From NCBI RefSeq assembly GCF_014198245.1, contig NZ_JACIHE010000041.1, positions 1 to 43,341 on the forward strand: a stretch of 43,341 bases of DNA, given 5' to 3'. Shown piece by piece: positions 24,010 through 33,017 of the stretch (position 1 is its first letter; every line of letters begins with the position of its first letter). A model generated the notes under the pieces. The model saw only the letters and a program-made list of their open reading frames with translations, was not told where the DNA came from and ran no database searches. Made by a program: the position numbers and the translations under genes. The stretch comes from Bradyrhizobium sp. cir1. Lineage in GTDB: Bacteria > Pseudomonadota > Alphaproteobacteria > Rhizobiales > Xanthobacteraceae.

Positions 24010-24183
24010 CCGAAAAGCCTCAAAAAGTCAGCACGATAGGTCGTGTGACATTGAGCCGCCCACAGCATCCGTTGCGTCGCAGCAAGTCCATTCTATTTTG
24101 ACGGCATCAGCTGCGCGCAAATCGCCCAGAACGGGCTGGCGCGGCGCGTGAGCAGTTTCAACAACATCGGGGCACTCAACTTC

Positions 24184-25377
24184 ATGTCAGGACTTCGTGC
24201 GCGATCGGCATGCGTTGCAATGATGCTCGCGGCCCTTGCGCCGCTGCTCGGGGCTTGCGACGAATCCAGCTCGGCCGTCTCTGCCGCTCCGCCGACCGAT
24301 CCTGACGTCAGCATCGTCGTCGTCAAGCCGCAACCGCGCGCCGTGGTTCGAGAACTGCCGGGCCGCATCGCGCCGACGCGCGTCTCCGACGTGCGGCCGC
24401 GCGTCTCCGGCATCGTGGTCGAACGCCTGTTCCGCCAGGGCAGCGAGGTGAAGGCCGGCGATCCGCTCTACCGCATCGATCCGCGCCCGTTCGAGGTCGA
24501 GGTGATGGCCAACGAGGCGGCGGTCGCCAAGGCCGAGGCCGCGTTGATGCAGGCCAGGCAGCAGGCGCACCGCATCGCCACCCTCACCAGGGATCGCGCG
24601 GCGCCGGAGGCCGAGAACGAGAAGGCAATTGCCGCCGAGCGCCAGGCCCATGCCGAGGTCGAGGGACGCAAGGCCGATCTCGCCCGCGCCAAGCTCAACC
24701 TCGACTACGCCACCGTGCGCGCGCCGATCGACGGCGTGGTCGGTGCGGCCCTCGTCAGCGAGGGCGCGCTCGCGGTGCAGAACGAGACCAATCTTGCCAC
24801 CATCCAGCAGCTCGATCCGATCTACGCCGACTTCACCCAGTCGGTGACCGAGCTCAACCAGCTCCGCCGCGCCTTCGAGAGCGGCGATCTCGAGCGCATC
24901 GCGGTCGATGCCGCCAAGGTGCGCCTCGTGCTCGACGACAACACGCTCTATTCGCTCGACGGCAAGCTGCTGTTCTCCGACGCCAAGGTCGATGCCCATA
25001 CCGGCCAGGTGACGCTGCGCGGCGAGTTCCGCAATCCCAGGCGCGAGCTGCTGCCGGGCATGTATGTCCGCGTCCGCATCGACCAGGGTCTCGACAGCGA
25101 CGCCATCGCGGTGCCGCAGCAGGCGATCCAGCGCAATGGCGGCGGTGGCAGCGAGGTATTCGTCGTCAAGGACGACAATCACATCGCGGTGCAGCCGGTG
25201 CGCACGGGCTCGGTGCAGGACGGACTCTGGTTCGTCACCGAAGGCCTGAAGGCCGGCGACAAGGTCGTGGTCGAGGGCTTCCAGAAGTTCGCGGCCGGCG
25301 ACAAGGTCAAGCCGCAATCCTGGTCGGAAGCGGACGCGACCGCGGACAACCGGCACGCCCAGAAGCTCACGCGGTAA
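24184..25377 (+). CDS. RND efflux periplasmic adaptor (membrane fusion protein)
   Basis: A 397-residue HlyD/AcrA-type adaptor that links an inner-membrane RND pump to an outer-membrane channel. It is a predicted lipoprotein: signal MSGLRARSACVAMM then lipobox LLGAC with Cys25. Motifs: PRVSGIVVERLFRQGSEVKAGDPLYRIDPRPF (lipoyl half), an alpha-helical hairpin (about 105-165, Ala/Glu/Lys-rich), NLDYATVRAPIDGVVGAAL, then beta-barrel and membrane-proximal parts ending DKVVVEGFQKFAAGDKV. A GTG at 24148 would add 12 residues ahead of the signal; the ATG is preferred as it gives a regular lipoprotein leader. Six bases before the pump gene. Confidence 0.93.
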   Translation: MSGLRARSACVAMMLAALAPLLGACDESSSAVSAAPPTDPDVSIVVVKPQPRAVVRELPGRIAPTRVSDVRPRVSGIVVERLFRQGSEVKAGDPLYRIDPRPFEVEVMANEAAVAKAEAALMQARQQAHRIATLTRDRAAPEAENEKAIAAERQAHAEVEGRKADLARAKLNLDYATVRAPIDGVVGAALVSEGALAVQNETNLATIQQLDPIYADFTQSVTELNQLRRAFESGDLERIAVDAAKVRLVLDDNTLYSLDGKLLFSDAKVDAHTGQVTLRGEFRNPRRELLPGMYVRVRIDQGLDSDAIAVPQQAIQRNGGGGSEVFVVKDDNHIAVQPVRTGSVQDGLWFVTEGLKAGDKVVVEGFQKFAAGDKVKPQSWSEADATADNRHAQKLTR

Positions 25378-25383
25378 CGCGCC

Positions 25384-28300
25384 ATGCCGAGTTTCTTCAT
25401 CGACAGGCCGATCTTCGCCTGGGTGGTCGCGCTGTTCATCTGTCTGATCGGCGCGATTGCGGTGCCGCTGCTGCCGATCGCGCAATATCCGATCATCGCG
25501 CCGCCCTCGATCTCGATCTCGACCAGCTATCCCGGCGCCTCGCCGGAAAACCTCTACAACAGCGTCACGCGGCTGATCGAGGAGGAGCTCAACGGCGCCT
25601 CCGGCATCCTCAATTTCGAATCGACCAGCGACTCGCTTGGCCAGGTCGAGATCATCGCCAATTTCGTGCCGGGCACTGATACGAGTGCAGCCTCGGTCGA
25701 GGTGCAGAACCGCATCAAGCGCGTCGAGGCGCGCCTGCCGCGCGCGGTGATCCAGCAGGGCATCCTGATCGAGGAAGCCTCCAGCGCGGTGCTCCAGATC
25801 ATCACGCTGAACTCGATCGACGGCAGCCTGGATGAAGTCGGCCTCGGCGACTTCATGATCCGCAACGTGCTCGGCGAAGTCCGCCGCATTCCCGGCGTCG
25901 GTCGCGCCACGCTCTATTCGACCGAGCGCTCGTTGCGCGTCTGGGTCGATCCGGCAAAACTGGTCGGCTATGGGCTGACTGCCGACGACGTCAACAAGGC
26001 CATTGCAGCACAGAATGCGCAGGTCGCCTCCGGCAGCATCGGCGCCGAGCCGTCGACCTCGAGCCAGCGCACCTCGGCGCTGGTGCTGGTGAAGGGCCAG
26101 CTCTCCTCGCCCGATGAATTCGGCGCCATCATCCTGCGCGCCAATGCCGACGGTTCGACCGTACGCCTGCGCGATGTCGCGCGCATCGAGGTCGGCGGTC
26201 TCAGCTATCAGTTCAACACCCGCCTCGACGGCAAGCCGACCGCCGGTCTCTCCGTGCTGATGTCGCCGACCGGCAATGCGCTGGCGACCGCGAGCGCGGT
26301 CGAGGCCAAGATGAAGGAGCTGTCGCGCTTCTTCCCGGCCAACATCTCCTACGAGATCCCCTACAACATCACGCCGGTGGTCGAGGCCTCGATCAAGAAG
26401 GTGCTGACGACGCTGCTAGAGGCCGTGGTGCTGGTGTTCGTGGTGATGTTCCTGTTCCTGCAGAACATCCGCTACACCATCATCCCGACCATCGTGGTGC
26501 CGGTGGCGCTGCTGGGCGCCTGCAGCACGCTGCTGCTTGCCGGCTACTCCATCAACATGCTCTCCATGTTCGGCATGGTGCTCGCGGTCGGCATCCTCGT
26601 CGACGACGCCATCGTCGTGGTGGAGAATGTCGAGCGCATCATGGCCGAGGAAGGCCTGCCGCCGAAGGAAGCGACGCGCAAGGCGATGTCGCAGATCACC
26701 GGTGCCATCATCGGCATCACGCTGGTGCTGATGGCGGTGTTCGTGCCGATGGCGTTCTTCCCCGGTTCGGTCGGCATCATCTACCGCCAGTTCTCGGTGA
26801 CGATGGTCGCGGCGATCGGCTTCTCCGCGTTCCTGGCGCTGTCGCTGACGCCGGCGCTGTGTGCGACGCTGCTCAAGCCCGTTGCCAAGGGGCACGGCCA
26901 TTCGACCAATTTCGTGTTCAGCCGGTTCAATCATCTGCTCGAGGCCTGCCGGTTTCGCTACGCGAGCACCGTCGGCTTTTCGCTGAAGCGCACCGGCCGC
27001 CTGATGCTGGTCTATGTCGCGCTGCTGGTCGGCCTGTCCTGGGCCTTCGTCAACCTGCCGGGCGGCTTCCTGCCCGTCGACGACCAGGGCTTTGTCACCA
27101 CCGACGTGCAGACGCCGTCGGATTCGTCCTACGGCCGCACCGAGGCCGTGATCGAGAAGGTGGAAAAATATCTGGCGCAGCGGCCGGGCGTCGACAACGT
27201 CACCTTCCTCACCGGCTTCAGCTTCTCCGGCCAGGGCATGAACACCGCGCAGGCCTTCATCACGCTGAAGGACTGGTCGGAGCGCGGGCCGAAGGATTCG
27301 GCCGCTGCAATCGTCGCCGACATCAACCGCGATCTGGGGTCGTCGATCCGCGACGCAAAAATCTCCGCGCTGCAGCCGCCGCCGATCGACAATCTCGGCA
27401 ACTCCTCGGGTTTCTCGTTCCGCCTCCAGGATCGCGGCCAGAAGGGATATCCGGCCCTGATGCGCGCCGCCGACCAGCTGATCGCGGAAGCCAATGCGAG
27501 CCCGGTGCTGCAGAAGGTCTATATCGAAGGCCTTCCCGAGGCCGGTGTCGTCAATCTCGTGATCGATCGCGAGAAGGCCGGCGCCTTCGGCGTCACTTTC
27601 GAGGACATCAACAACACGATCTCGACCAATCTCGGCTCGAACTACATCAACGACTTCCCGAACCGCGGCCGCATGCAGCGCGTCGTGGTGCAGGCGGATG
27701 CGAGAGACCGCATGCGGACCGAGGACATCCTCAACTACAACGTCAAGAACAGCCGCGGCCAGCTCGTGCCGTTTTCCTCCTTCGCCACAGTCGAATGGGC
27801 GCGCGGCCCGACGCAGATCGCCGGCTTCAACTATTATCCGGCCGTGCGCATCTCCGGCGAGGCCAGGCCCGGCTTCACCTCGGGCGACGCCATCGCCGAG
27901 ATGGAGCGGCTCGCGGGCAAGCTGCCGCGCGGCTTCGGCTATGAATGGACCGGACAGTCGCTGCAGGAAAAGCTGTCGGGCTCGCAGGCGCCGTTCCTGC
28001 TCGCGCTCTCGATTTTCGTGGTGTTCCTGTGTCTCGCCGCGCTCTACGAGAGCTGGACCATTCCGCTCGCGGTGCTGCTCACCGTGCCGCTCGGCATCGT
28101 CGGTGCCGTGATCGCGGCGATGCTGCGCGGTCTGCCCAACGACGTCTATTTCACCGTCGGCCTGATCACCATCATCGGCCTCGCCGCCAAGGACGCGATC
28201 CTCATCATCGAGTTCGCCAAGGACCTCCGCAAGGAGGGCAAGCCGCTGGTGGAAGCCACCGTTGAGGCCTGCCGCCTGCGCTTCCGCCCGATCCTGATGA

Positions 28301-28536
28301 CCGGCCTTGCCTTCATCTGTGGCGTGCTGCCGATGGCCATCGCCCACGGCGCCGGCGGCGCCAGCCAGCAGGCGCTCGGCAGCGTCGTGATGGGCGGCAT
28401 GATCGCCGTGGTGATCCTGGCGCTCCTGATGGTGCCGGTGTTCTTTGTCTCCGTGCAGCGCGTGCTGGCGGGGGATCGGGAGAAGGCTGCGCAGGAAGGC
28501 GAGGCGTACGGGCCGCCGGCGCCAGTGAAGCCATAG
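25384..28536 (+). CDS. RND multidrug efflux permease, HAE1 family
   Basis: A 1050-residue twelve-helix inner-membrane antiporter of the AcrB/MexF class, acting as a trimer to move hydrophobic compounds out in exchange for protons. Asp407 and Asp408 in GILVDDAIVVVENVERIM sit at the same numbers as the proton-relay pair of AcrB, and Lys936 in GLAAKDAILIIEFAKD occupies the partner lysine. The two large periplasmic loops and internal symmetry (IDRPIFAWV at the start, PFLLALSIFVVFLCLAALYESW in the second half) are intact. It forms a two-gene unit with the adaptor; no outer-membrane factor and no TetR or MarR regulator are in the window, so those must be supplied elsewhere. Confidence 0.95.
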   Translation: MPSFFIDRPIFAWVVALFICLIGAIAVPLLPIAQYPIIAPPSISISTSYPGASPENLYNSVTRLIEEELNGASGILNFESTSDSLGQVEIIANFVPGTDTSAASVEVQNRIKRVEARLPRAVIQQGILIEEASSAVLQIITLNSIDGSLDEVGLGDFMIRNVLGEVRRIPGVGRATLYSTERSLRVWVDPAKLVGYGLTADDVNKAIAAQNAQVASGSIGAEPSTSSQRTSALVLVKGQLSSPDEFGAIILRANADGSTVRLRDVARIEVGGLSYQFNTRLDGKPTAGLSVLMSPTGNALATASAVEAKMKELSRFFPANISYEIPYNITPVVEASIKKVLTTLLEAVVLVFVVMFLFLQNIRYTIIPTIVVPVALLGACSTLLLAGYSINMLSMFGMVLAVGILVDDAIVVVENVERIMAEEGLPPKEATRKAMSQITGAIIGITLVLMAVFVPMAFFPGSVGIIYRQFSVTMVAAIGFSAFLALSLTPALCATLLKPVAKGHGHSTNFVFSRFNHLLEACRFRYASTVGFSLKRTGRLMLVYVALLVGLSWAFVNLPGGFLPVDDQGFVTTDVQTPSDSSYGRTEAVIEKVEKYLAQRPGVDNVTFLTGFSFSGQGMNTAQAFITLKDWSERGPKDSAAAIVADINRDLGSSIRDAKISALQPPPIDNLGNSSGFSFRLQDRGQKGYPALMRAADQLIAEANASPVLQKVYIEGLPEAGVVNLVIDREKAGAFGVTFEDINNTISTNLGSNYINDFPNRGRMQRVVVQADARDRMRTEDILNYNVKNSRGQLVPFSSFATVEWARGPTQIAGFNYYPAVRISGEARPGFTSGDAIAEMERLAGKLPRGFGYEWTGQSLQEKLSGSQAPFLLALSIFVVFLCLAALYESWTIPLAVLLTVPLGIVGAVIAAMLRGLPNDVYFTVGLITIIGLAAKDAILIIEFAKDLRKEGKPLVEATVEACRLRFRPILMTGLAFICGVLPMAIAHGAGGASQQALGSVVMGGMIAVVILALLMVPVFFVSVQRVLAGDREKAAQEGEAYGPPAPVKP

Positions 28537-28843
28537 GGCACACTGTCATGCCCCGCGAAGGCGGGGCATCCAGTACGCCGCGGCCCATCGATTCAATCAC
28601 GACCGCCTCGGAGTACTGGATCGCCCGGTCAAGCCGGGCGATGACGGCGGAGTGTGGGACAGGGCCTTCGCGGTAAGCCGGCTTCCGTCAATTCTTCACC
28701 CGCTCGAGGGCCGGTTACTCAACGCCGGATCGGTCCGCTTGCTTTCTCGGCGTCGTCAATCCAGACTGCATCTCTGGATTGAATCAGCGTGCATTCGCAT
28801 CGCGGCGCGAATACACGGCCAACCCGCCGATCGAAAGCATATA
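28537..28843. other. intergenic region before the AAA ATPase
   Basis: Besides the family A palindrome at 28545-28645 I see no gene. The last 200 bases (28646-28843) presumably hold the ATPase promoter but no clear boxes are visible. Confidence 0.5.
28545..28645. repeat. intergenic palindrome family A, copy 3
   Basis: About 101 bp, beginning GTCATGCCCCGCG and ending CCGGGCGATGAC, with boxes ATCCAGTA and TACTGGAT. It is eight bases after the RND pump stop codon. Its left arm is of the CGCGAAGGCGGGG type and its right arm of the CCCGGTCAAGCCGGG type, so the two arms are different sub-variants. Confidence 0.85.
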
Positions 28844-29971
28844 ATGCGTCTGACGGACGTTGCGATCTCCAACTATCGCTCCATTCGGCGGCTCTCGATA
28901 CCCATTCATCCCATCTCCGTGTTCGTGGGTGAGAATGGTGTCGGCAAATCCAATCTCTACAAATCCTTGTCGCTGTTGCGCGACGCGGCGGCAGGTCGAA
29001 TTACGCGCACGATCGCCGAGGAAGGCGGATTGAATTCCGTCTGCTGGTCCGGCCTTCGCAAGAAGGGCGAAGATGGACGACTGCGTTTGTCGGCCAGATT
29101 CGATAGTCTCAGATATTCCATTGAGCTCGGATTTCCCGGCCCGGTCGAGGCGGCATTTTCCGGCGAGCCGATGATCAAGGCCGAAAGCATCGAGGCGACG
29201 CAAGGCAAACGAACGGTTCGACTGATGGAGCGGAAAAATTCGCTCGTCAGCGTCCGCGGCGAGAGCGGTGCCTGGAACAGCCACAAGGATGCGGTGCTGC
29301 CGTCGGAGACGGCGCTCGCGGGCTTTTCCGATGGCAAGGAATGCCCTGAGATCGACCTGATCAGAAACGCGATGCTGGGCTGGCGATTCTATCACGACTT
29401 TCGCACCGATCCGGCGTCGCCGATACGAAAGCCGTGCCTGGCGATCACGACGCCCTCGCTCAGCGCCGATGGAGCCGATTTGGCTGCTGCCCTGGCGACA
29501 CTCTATTCCATTCGGGAAGATGCCGTCGACCTGCAGGACGCGATCGAGGATGCATTCCCGGGCGCCGAGCTTCGCGCATGGGCGGAAAATGGTTGGTGTG
29601 AATTCGATTTGCAGCTGGCGGATATGCCGCGGCCGTTCAAGGCCCACGAATTGTCCGACGGGACGCTGAAATACATCTGCCTGCTCGCAGTGTTCATGGG
29701 CTATCGGCTGCCGCCCTTCATCGCGCTGAACGAACCGGAGACCAGCCTGCATCCGTCGCTGCTGGCGCCATTGGCCCGGCTGGTCGTCAAGGCATCACGC
29801 CGCGCGGACATCTGGATTGTCACGCATTCGGAGCAACTGATGGACGCATTGCGAAGCGAGAGTTCGGTCCCGCTTCGCCGGGTGATCAAGCAGAAGGGCG
29901 CCACGACCATCGAGGGTCTGACCATGGGCGGTGAATATCGGGACGAGGAAGCCGACGATGACGATTCTTAA
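28844..29971 (+). CDS. orphan AAA ATPase (SMC/RecF-like, COG4637 type)
   Basis: A 375-residue ABC-ATPase-fold protein without membrane segments. Walker A GENGVGKSN (29-37) follows the RecF/SMC-like start MRLTDVAISNYRSIRRLSI; LSDGTLKYICLLAVFMG is the signature region; Walker B FIALNEPETSLHP (about 293-305) and WIVTHSEQLMDAL complete the site. The middle (about 60-250) is poorly conserved. Codon use is less GC-biased than neighbours, which fits later acquisition. No nuclease or toxin partner is adjacent, so it is not a recognisable Abi, Septu or Gabija pair. The acidic tail EADDDDS merges into a repeat. The ATG at 28844 is chosen over an upstream one as the fold starts there. Confidence 0.82.
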   Translation: MRLTDVAISNYRSIRRLSIPIHPISVFVGENGVGKSNLYKSLSLLRDAAAGRITRTIAEEGGLNSVCWSGLRKKGEDGRLRLSARFDSLRYSIELGFPGPVEAAFSGEPMIKAESIEATQGKRTVRLMERKNSLVSVRGESGAWNSHKDAVLPSETALAGFSDGKECPEIDLIRNAMLGWRFYHDFRTDPASPIRKPCLAITTPSLSADGADLAAALATLYSIREDAVDLQDAIEDAFPGAELRAWAENGWCEFDLQLADMPRPFKAHELSDGTLKYICLLAVFMGYRLPPFIALNEPETSLHPSLLAPLARLVVKASRRADIWIVTHSEQLMDALRSESSVPLRRVIKQKGATTIEGLTMGGEYRDEEADDDDS

Positions 29972-30068
29972 AGCGCGATGAGATTTGGATGAATCGTCAT
30001 CGCGCTTTAGGTTGTTGTTTACGCATGATCTTTCCGGAAAACCGCTTCGCACTTTTCCGGATCATGCT
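29957..30068. repeat. double-hairpin intergenic repeat, family G
   Basis: Two hairpins in tandem. The first pairs AAAGCGCGATGA (29970-29981) with TCATCGCGCTTT (29997-30008), and alternatively GATGACGATTC inside the upstream gene with GAATCGTCATC. The second pairs GCATGATC...CCGGAAAA with TTTTCCGGATCATGC. It overlaps the stop codon and last codons of the AAA ATPase gene. I recall this element as common in Bradyrhizobium-like genomes. Confidence 0.8.
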
Positions 30069-30337
30069 CTGGTCGTTGCGGGTCGAGCCGGCGCCGGTCA
30101 AGCCGTAAGGCAACAAACGGGTAAGGGGCGCGCGCTGTCTCACTCCCTCGCCCCGTTCTTACGGGGAGAGGGTGGGGTGAGGGGCTGCTGCCACGAACTC
30201 GCTTTATGTTGCAGTCAAAGCGCTGGGGCGATCGCAATGCGGATCGGATGGACTGTGGACTTGGCTTGCAGATTGCCTTGCCCCTCACCCGGATCGCTGC
30301 GCGATCCGACCTCTCCCCGCGGAAGAGCGGGGAGAGG
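30069..30337. other. intergenic region, mostly family F palindrome
   Basis: No gene. After about 70 bases without visible structure, the family F repeat fills the gap to the suhB-like stop codon. Confidence 0.6.
30141..30337. repeat. intergenic palindrome family F, copy 1
   Basis: About 200 bp with arms CACTCCCTCGCCCCGTTCTTACGGGGAGAGGGTGGGGTGAGGGG-like on the left (30141-30184) and CCCCTCACCC...CTCTCCCCGCGG...GGGGAGAGG on the right. Related forms are at 41019-41177 and 43040-43240. Confidence 0.7.
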
Positions 30338-31132
30338 TTAAGTCGCAGGCTTCCTTAAAATCCTCACCAGCTCCCCGTGCACGTACTCATTGCCGCACAC
30401 GACGTGCCCGGTGACCAGCGGGTCGCCCGGTGTCGCGATATCGCTCACGGTGCCGCCGGCTTCGCGCACCATCAGCATGCCGGCGGCGATGTCCCAGGAT
30501 TGCAGATTGCGTTCCCAGTAGCCATCGAGGCGGCCGGCGGCGACGAAGGCGAGGTCGAGCGAGGCGGCGCCGAAGCGGCGGAGGCCCGCGACGCGGTCCT
30601 GGATCGCGGTCATCTCGCGGCGGAATTCCTCGTGGTCGCCGCGGCCGATATGAGGCAGGCCGCAGGCCACCACGCATTCATTGAGCTGGCGGCGGCCGGC
30701 GACGCGCAGGCGCTGGTCGTTGAGGAACGCGCCCTTGCCGCGCTCGGCGATGTAGAGCTCGTCATTGGCGGGGTTGTAGATCACGCCCGCGATCACCGTG
30801 CCCTCGCGGGCAAGGCCGATCGAGATCGCGAATTGCGGGATGCCGTGCAGGAAGTTGGTGGTGCCGTCGAGCGGATCGACGATCCAGGTGTGGCTCTTGT
30901 CGGTGCCCTCGCGCATGCCACCTTCCTCGCCGATGAAGCCGTAGCCGGGCCGGGCCTTGGCGAGGTCCTGGTACAGGATCTCCTCGGCGCGCTTGTCGGC
31001 GAGCGAGACGAAATTCGCCGGCCCCTTCAGGGAGACCTGCAGATGCTCGATCTCGCCGAGATCGCGCTTGAGGCTGCGGCCGGCGCGGCGCGCGGCCTTG
31101 ACCATGACGTTGATAGTGGCGGAATACAGCAT
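30338..31132 (-). CDS. suhB: inositol monophosphatase family protein
   Basis: A 264-residue magnesium-dependent phosphatase. It has GEEGG (68-72), WIVDPLDGTTNF (83-94) and the C-terminal SWDIAAGMLMVREAGG, which together bind three metal ions and phosphate. Substrates of the family include inositol-1-phosphate, and some members act as fructose-1,6-bisphosphatase or NADP phosphatase; its position at the end of a sugar-phosphate gene block makes a sugar substrate possible. SuhB in E. coli also takes part in rRNA antitermination. Downstream of the Sel1 gene by 86 bases. Confidence 0.93.
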   Translation of the reverse strand: MLYSATINVMVKAARRAGRSLKRDLGEIEHLQVSLKGPANFVSLADKRAEEILYQDLAKARPGYGFIGEEGGMREGTDKSHTWIVDPLDGTTNFLHGIPQFAISIGLAREGTVIAGVIYNPANDELYIAERGKGAFLNDQRLRVAGRRQLNECVVACGLPHIGRGDHEEFRREMTAIQDRVAGLRRFGAASLDLAFVAAGRLDGYWERNLQSWDIAAGMLMVREAGGTVSDIATPGDPLVTGHVVCGNEYVHGELVRILRKPAT

Positions 31133-31218
31133 GTGCTCTAGGTCTTGATCGGGGGAAATTGGCGCAGAAACGCGCCTGTTTGGGGGACTGGGTGCCCCGT
31201 GAGGGGCCCCGCGTCAAG

Positions 31219-32316
31219 TCATTTGGTCCCGAGCCATTTCCTGGCGGCGGCCTCCGCCTTGGCCCGGTCGTCGGCCGGTAGATCGGACAATTGCTTGTCG
31301 AGCTCCGGATCGCCCTTGCCGGCGGTCTTGGCCACCAGGTGCCATTTGAAGCCCTCGATCTTGTCCGCGTTCGCGCCCGTGCCGTTGATCAGCACCCAGG
31401 CGAGGCGGTTCTGCGCGATGGCGCTGCCCTGGCGGGAGGCCTTGCGGAGCAACGCGACAGCCGCGGGCTGGTTCTTCGGCGTTCCGGTGCCGTTGAACAT
31501 GGCGATGGCGTATTCGACCTCGGCATCGACATTGTCGGCGAGCGAGGCGGCCTGCAGCAGCCGCACCGCGCGTTCGGGGTCCTTCGGCACGCCGGTGCCT
31601 TCCTTGTAGAAGGTCGCGAGCGCGTATTGCGCCTCGGGCAGGCCGGCGTCCGCGGCCTGGCGCAACAGCTCGGCAGAACGCTTGACGTCCTGCGGCAGGG
31701 TCTGGCCGTCGAGATAGAGCAGCGCGAGGTTATAGGCCGCCTTGGGCTCGCCGAGCTTGGCGGCGGACGCCATCAGCTTGACCGCCTCGCCCTTGTCGAC
31801 CGGGCCGCCGCGGCCGGAAATGCGCAGCATGGCGAGCGCGAACATCGCCTCGCGGTCGCCGGCATCGGAGGCGCGCTTGTACCATTCCAGCGCCTTGGCG
31901 TAGTCGCGGCGGATGCCCATGGCGTTGGAATAGAGCTCGCCGAGCATGGTCATTGCCTTGGGATCGCCGGCTTGGGCGCGGGCAGTGGCGAGCTCGAATG
32001 CGGTCTTGTACTGGCCGCGCTGGTAGGCGCCGAACACCAGATCGACACCGGGCGTGTCGGTCGGCGGCGCCGGGATCACGGTCGCGGGCAGCTGGGGCTT
32101 TGGAGCAGCGGCCGGCTTGGGCGAGGCCGAAGGTTTCGGCGCCGGCGCGGCCTCCTTCTTCTTGGCGGGCGGAGGCGCCTTGTTGGCCGGCGACTTGGGC
32201 TTCTGCTTCTCGGCCGAAGGGCTCGGCGTCGTGGCCGGCGGCGTGATCTGGAGCTGTGCGGCCGCGGGCGCCGTGAGCAGCAGCGTGGCCAGGATGGTGA
32301 TGCGCGGGAGCTTCAT
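31219..32316 (-). CDS. exported Sel1/TPR-like repeat protein
   Basis: A 365-residue periplasmic protein: signal peptide (MKLPRITILATLLLTAPAAAQ), a Pro/Lys/Ala-rich disordered linker (about 22-95), then at least five Sel1-like repeats (about 110-330) with the pattern AMxxLGxLYxxGxGVxxDxxKAxxWYxxAAxxG. Sel1 proteins are scaffolds in envelope or signalling assemblies. The start at 32316 lies eight bases after the ThiE-like stop, so translation is probably coupled; a longer frame upstream would overlap that gene and lose the signal peptide. No catalytic residues are expected. Confidence 0.87.
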   Translation of the reverse strand: MKLPRITILATLLLTAPAAAQLQITPPATTPSPSAEKQKPKSPANKAPPPAKKKEAAPAPKPSASPKPAAAPKPQLPATVIPAPPTDTPGVDLVFGAYQRGQYKTAFELATARAQAGDPKAMTMLGELYSNAMGIRRDYAKALEWYKRASDAGDREAMFALAMLRISGRGGPVDKGEAVKLMASAAKLGEPKAAYNLALLYLDGQTLPQDVKRSAELLRQAADAGLPEAQYALATFYKEGTGVPKDPERAVRLLQAASLADNVDAEVEYAIAMFNGTGTPKNQPAAVALLRKASRQGSAIAQNRLAWVLINGTGANADKIEGFKWHLVAKTAGKGDPELDKQLSDLPADDRAKAEAAARKWLGTK

Positions 32317-32324
32317 GTCGGGCG

Positions 32325-33014
32325 CTAGCCGTGCTCCTGACCGGCAGTATCCTGGCCGTCGAGCGCCGTCGCATGGGCCTTCTTGATCGCAGCATCGACC
32401 TCGATCAGCGCAGCCTTGGGCCCGCGCGGATCGGCCCAGATGAACTCGCCGACCAGCACGAAATCGGCGCCGCTGGCCGCGAAATCGTAGGCCTCTTCCA
32501 GCGACGTGGCAAAGCCGACGCAGGGCGGCTCGAACAGCTCGGCCCACCAGTCAAGCCGCTCGGCGATCGCCTGTGACGACGGGCGCTGGCCGTTCGCGTC
32601 GGGCTCGCCGAACAGCACGTAATCCGCGCCGATCTCGCCCGCATCCATGGAATGGTGCCGCGTCGTCAGCCCGCCGACGCCGGCGATGCGATCGGGCTTG
32701 AGCGAGGGCAGCGCCTCTTTCAGCGCGGCGATGCCGGGGAGGTGTGCGCCGTCGGCGCCGCCGCGCGCGACGAGCTCAGGATGGCCGTCGACGAGCAGCG
32801 CAGCGCCGGCTTTCTGCACCGGCGGTGCCAGCGCCTTGATGCGTGAGATCATGCTGCGCTGGTCGGTCTCCTTCAGCCGCAGCAGCACCGCCGCGACATC
32901 GGCGGAGGCGAGCAGGTCCGGCAATTCGGCGACGAGCGCAGCGGGATCATCGACAACGGGCGTCGCGAGATAGAGACGCGGCGCCGGGCGCGGCGGAGGC
33001 GGTTTGTTCGACAA
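32325..33014 (-). CDS. ThiE-like (thiamine phosphate synthase fold) protein, function doubtful
   Basis: A 229-residue TIM-barrel protein by similarity to ThiE. It keeps the barrel segment LLVDGHPELVARGGADGAHLPG and IAGVGGLTTRHHSMDAGEIGADYVLFGE. But the ThiE signatures are weak: HLPG replaces H(V/L)GQ(D/E)D, so the magnesium/pyrophosphate aspartates are absent, and the late GPxxxTxTK phosphate loop reads EPDANGQRP. It may therefore be a paralogue without thiamine phosphate synthase activity, or a related phosphosugar-binding protein. It sits three bases after the class I aldolase gene and eight bases before the Sel1 gene. Confidence 0.7.
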   Translation of the reverse strand: MSNKPPPPRPAPRLYLATPVVDDPAALVAELPDLLASADVAAVLLRLKETDQRSMISRIKALAPPVQKAGAALLVDGHPELVARGGADGAHLPGIAALKEALPSLKPDRIAGVGGLTTRHHSMDAGEIGADYVLFGEPDANGQRPSSQAIAERLDWWAELFEPPCVGFATSLEEAYDFAASGADFVLVGEFIWADPRGPKAALIEVDAAIKKAHATALDGQDTAGQEHG

Positions 33015-33017
33015 GAT

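Noticed and set aside
28844..29971. Known two-gene defence system (Gabija, Septu, OLD-TOPRIM)
   Set aside because: The ATPase has no TOPRIM or HNH domain and no partner gene; both sides are repeats.
31145..32547. Additional frames overlapping the Sel1 and ThiE-like genes on the plus strand
   Set aside because: They lack ribosome binding sites and domain patterns and mirror the GC-biased codons of the minus-strand genes.
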